Origin: Leptospiraceae bacterium
GTDB taxonomy: Bacteria; Spirochaetota; Leptospiria; Leptospirales; Leptospiraceae
Length of the DNA stretch: 64,000 nucleotides
Assembly (NCBI GenBank): GCA_016711485.1
Contig: JADJSX010000025.1
Location: forward strand, 186,001-250,000
Direction of reading: 5' to 3'
Of the stretch, positions 63,648-64,000 are shown one piece after another; position 1 is the first letter of the stretch, and each line of letters opens with the position of its first letter. The notes under the pieces are model-generated. The model made no database searches, was not told the origin of the DNA, and saw only the letters and a list, made by a program, of their open reading frames with translations. Both the position numbers and the translations under genes were made by a program.

Positions 63648-63875
63648 ATGAAACGTACAAATCTTGTGTTAGATGAGAATATATTAGAGCAGACTCTCCG
63701 TCTTTCTCAAAAGAAAACCTACTCAGAAGCAGTCATGATCGCAATGAAGGAATTTATTCGCGTAAACGAATTCTCTAAAATATTTGAATTTCAAGGAACT
63801 GGAATTTGGTCTGGTGATCTTTCTGAAATGAGAAAAGATGTTAAAGTAGTAAAAAATAAGAAGAAGTCAAAGTAA
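63648..63875 (+). CDS. vapB: VapB-type antitoxin
   Basis: The 75-residue antitoxin has a short DNA-binding N-terminus (MKRTNLVLDENILEQTLRLSQKKTYSEAV, ribbon-helix-helix-like) and a C-terminal tail that should wrap the toxin (FQGTGIWSGDLSEMRKD). I chose the ATG at 63648 because the promoter and operator lie just upstream; a longer frame from 63558 would run through them. It neutralises the PIN-domain VapC toxin encoded directly after it and probably represses its own promoter. Confidence 0.85.
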   Translation: MKRTNLVLDENILEQTLRLSQKKTYSEAVMIAMKEFIRVNEFSKIFEFQGTGIWSGDLSEMRKDVKVVKNKKKSK

Positions 63876-64000
63876 ATGTATTTAATTGACACTTCGGTTT
63901 GGATAGAGTCGCTTAAAAAAAATTCTACATTCAATATCCAAAAGTATTTTAAAGAACATGAAATCTTTCTTTGTCTTCCTGTTTATCAGGAAATTTTACA
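63876..64000 (+). CDS. vapC: VapC PIN-domain toxin, 5' part
   Basis: The ATG follows the VapB stop directly, so translation is coupled. The visible 41 residues start MYLIDTSVWIESLKK, with the first catalytic Asp of PIN nucleases in LIDTSVWI, then FKEHEIFLCLPVYQEIL, the usual Glu-containing helix. The rest lies outside the window. VapC toxins cut tRNA or rRNA and stop growth. Confidence 0.85.
   Translation, partial: MYLIDTSVWIESLKKNSTFNIQKYFKEHEIFLCLPVYQEIL

Overview
The window looks like chromosomal DNA of a low-GC spirochaete of the Leptospiraceae. This placement is inferred from content, not from a marker gene. It holds three class III nucleotide cyclases, a cyclase paired with a FecR-domain protein, many lipoproteins with loose spirochaetal lipoboxes, a DUF1577-like protein, a leuB gene followed by a receiver protein, fliD, and AT-rich coding with ATG, GTG and TTG starts. 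No rRNA, tRNA, CRISPR array or prophage was seen.

Layout. 1-4.4 kb: the end of queD, then queC, a lipoprotein, a DUF2461 protein and a membrane-anchored AraC regulator in an overlapping run, followed by a fatty acid hydroxylase/desaturase. 4.4-22.3 kb: an accessory-looking region with secreted proteins, SH3b proteins, a receiver-HDOD regulator, a di-haem peroxidase, a DUF4846 protein, a cyclase/histidine-phosphatase pair, a fructosamine-kinase-like gene, a LolC/E-type permease and a FIST sensor. A family of short dispersed repeats with TTAACTCACCTTACGC-type inverted ends lies between these genes. 22.3-31.8 kb: a signalling cluster. A four-gene minus-strand set (membrane protein, LRR-protein kinase, DUF1577-like protein, degenerate EAL protein) is divergent from a SpoIIE/PP2C phosphatase, an aldo/keto reductase and an RNA methyltransferase. 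31.8-41.6 kb: a lipoprotein, the cyclase-FecR pair, a Nudix hydrolase, a PfkB kinase, an acyltransferase, an RRM protein and an AEC transporter. 41.6-44.3 kb: an IS200-like/REP-associated transposase between palindromes, a DUF4143 ATPase behind nested palindromes, and a 54-bp perfect palindrome. 44.3-48.5 kb: receiver protein, leuB, argD-like and phosphohexomutase genes. 48.7-54.1 kb: small membrane proteins, DUF3703, a HAD hydrolase, a lipoprotein with six CK..YYC repeats, and fliD. 54.1-64 kb: ppk, two tandem seven-membrane-segment kinase-like proteins that lack key catalytic residues, GNAT, DUF1858, a WYL regulator, a third cyclase and a VapBC pair cut by the window end.

The common theme is signal transduction: cyclic nucleotides, Ser/Thr phosphorylation, degenerate EAL and receiver domains, and pseudo-histidine kinases. 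The most unusual elements are the dispersed repeat family with a retained start codon and short reading frame, the paired 7TM pseudo-kinases next to ppk, the LRR-kinase/PP2C cluster, the Cys-repeat lipoprotein and the palindrome systems at 41.6-43.9 kb. All calls come from reading the sequence; no database search was run.
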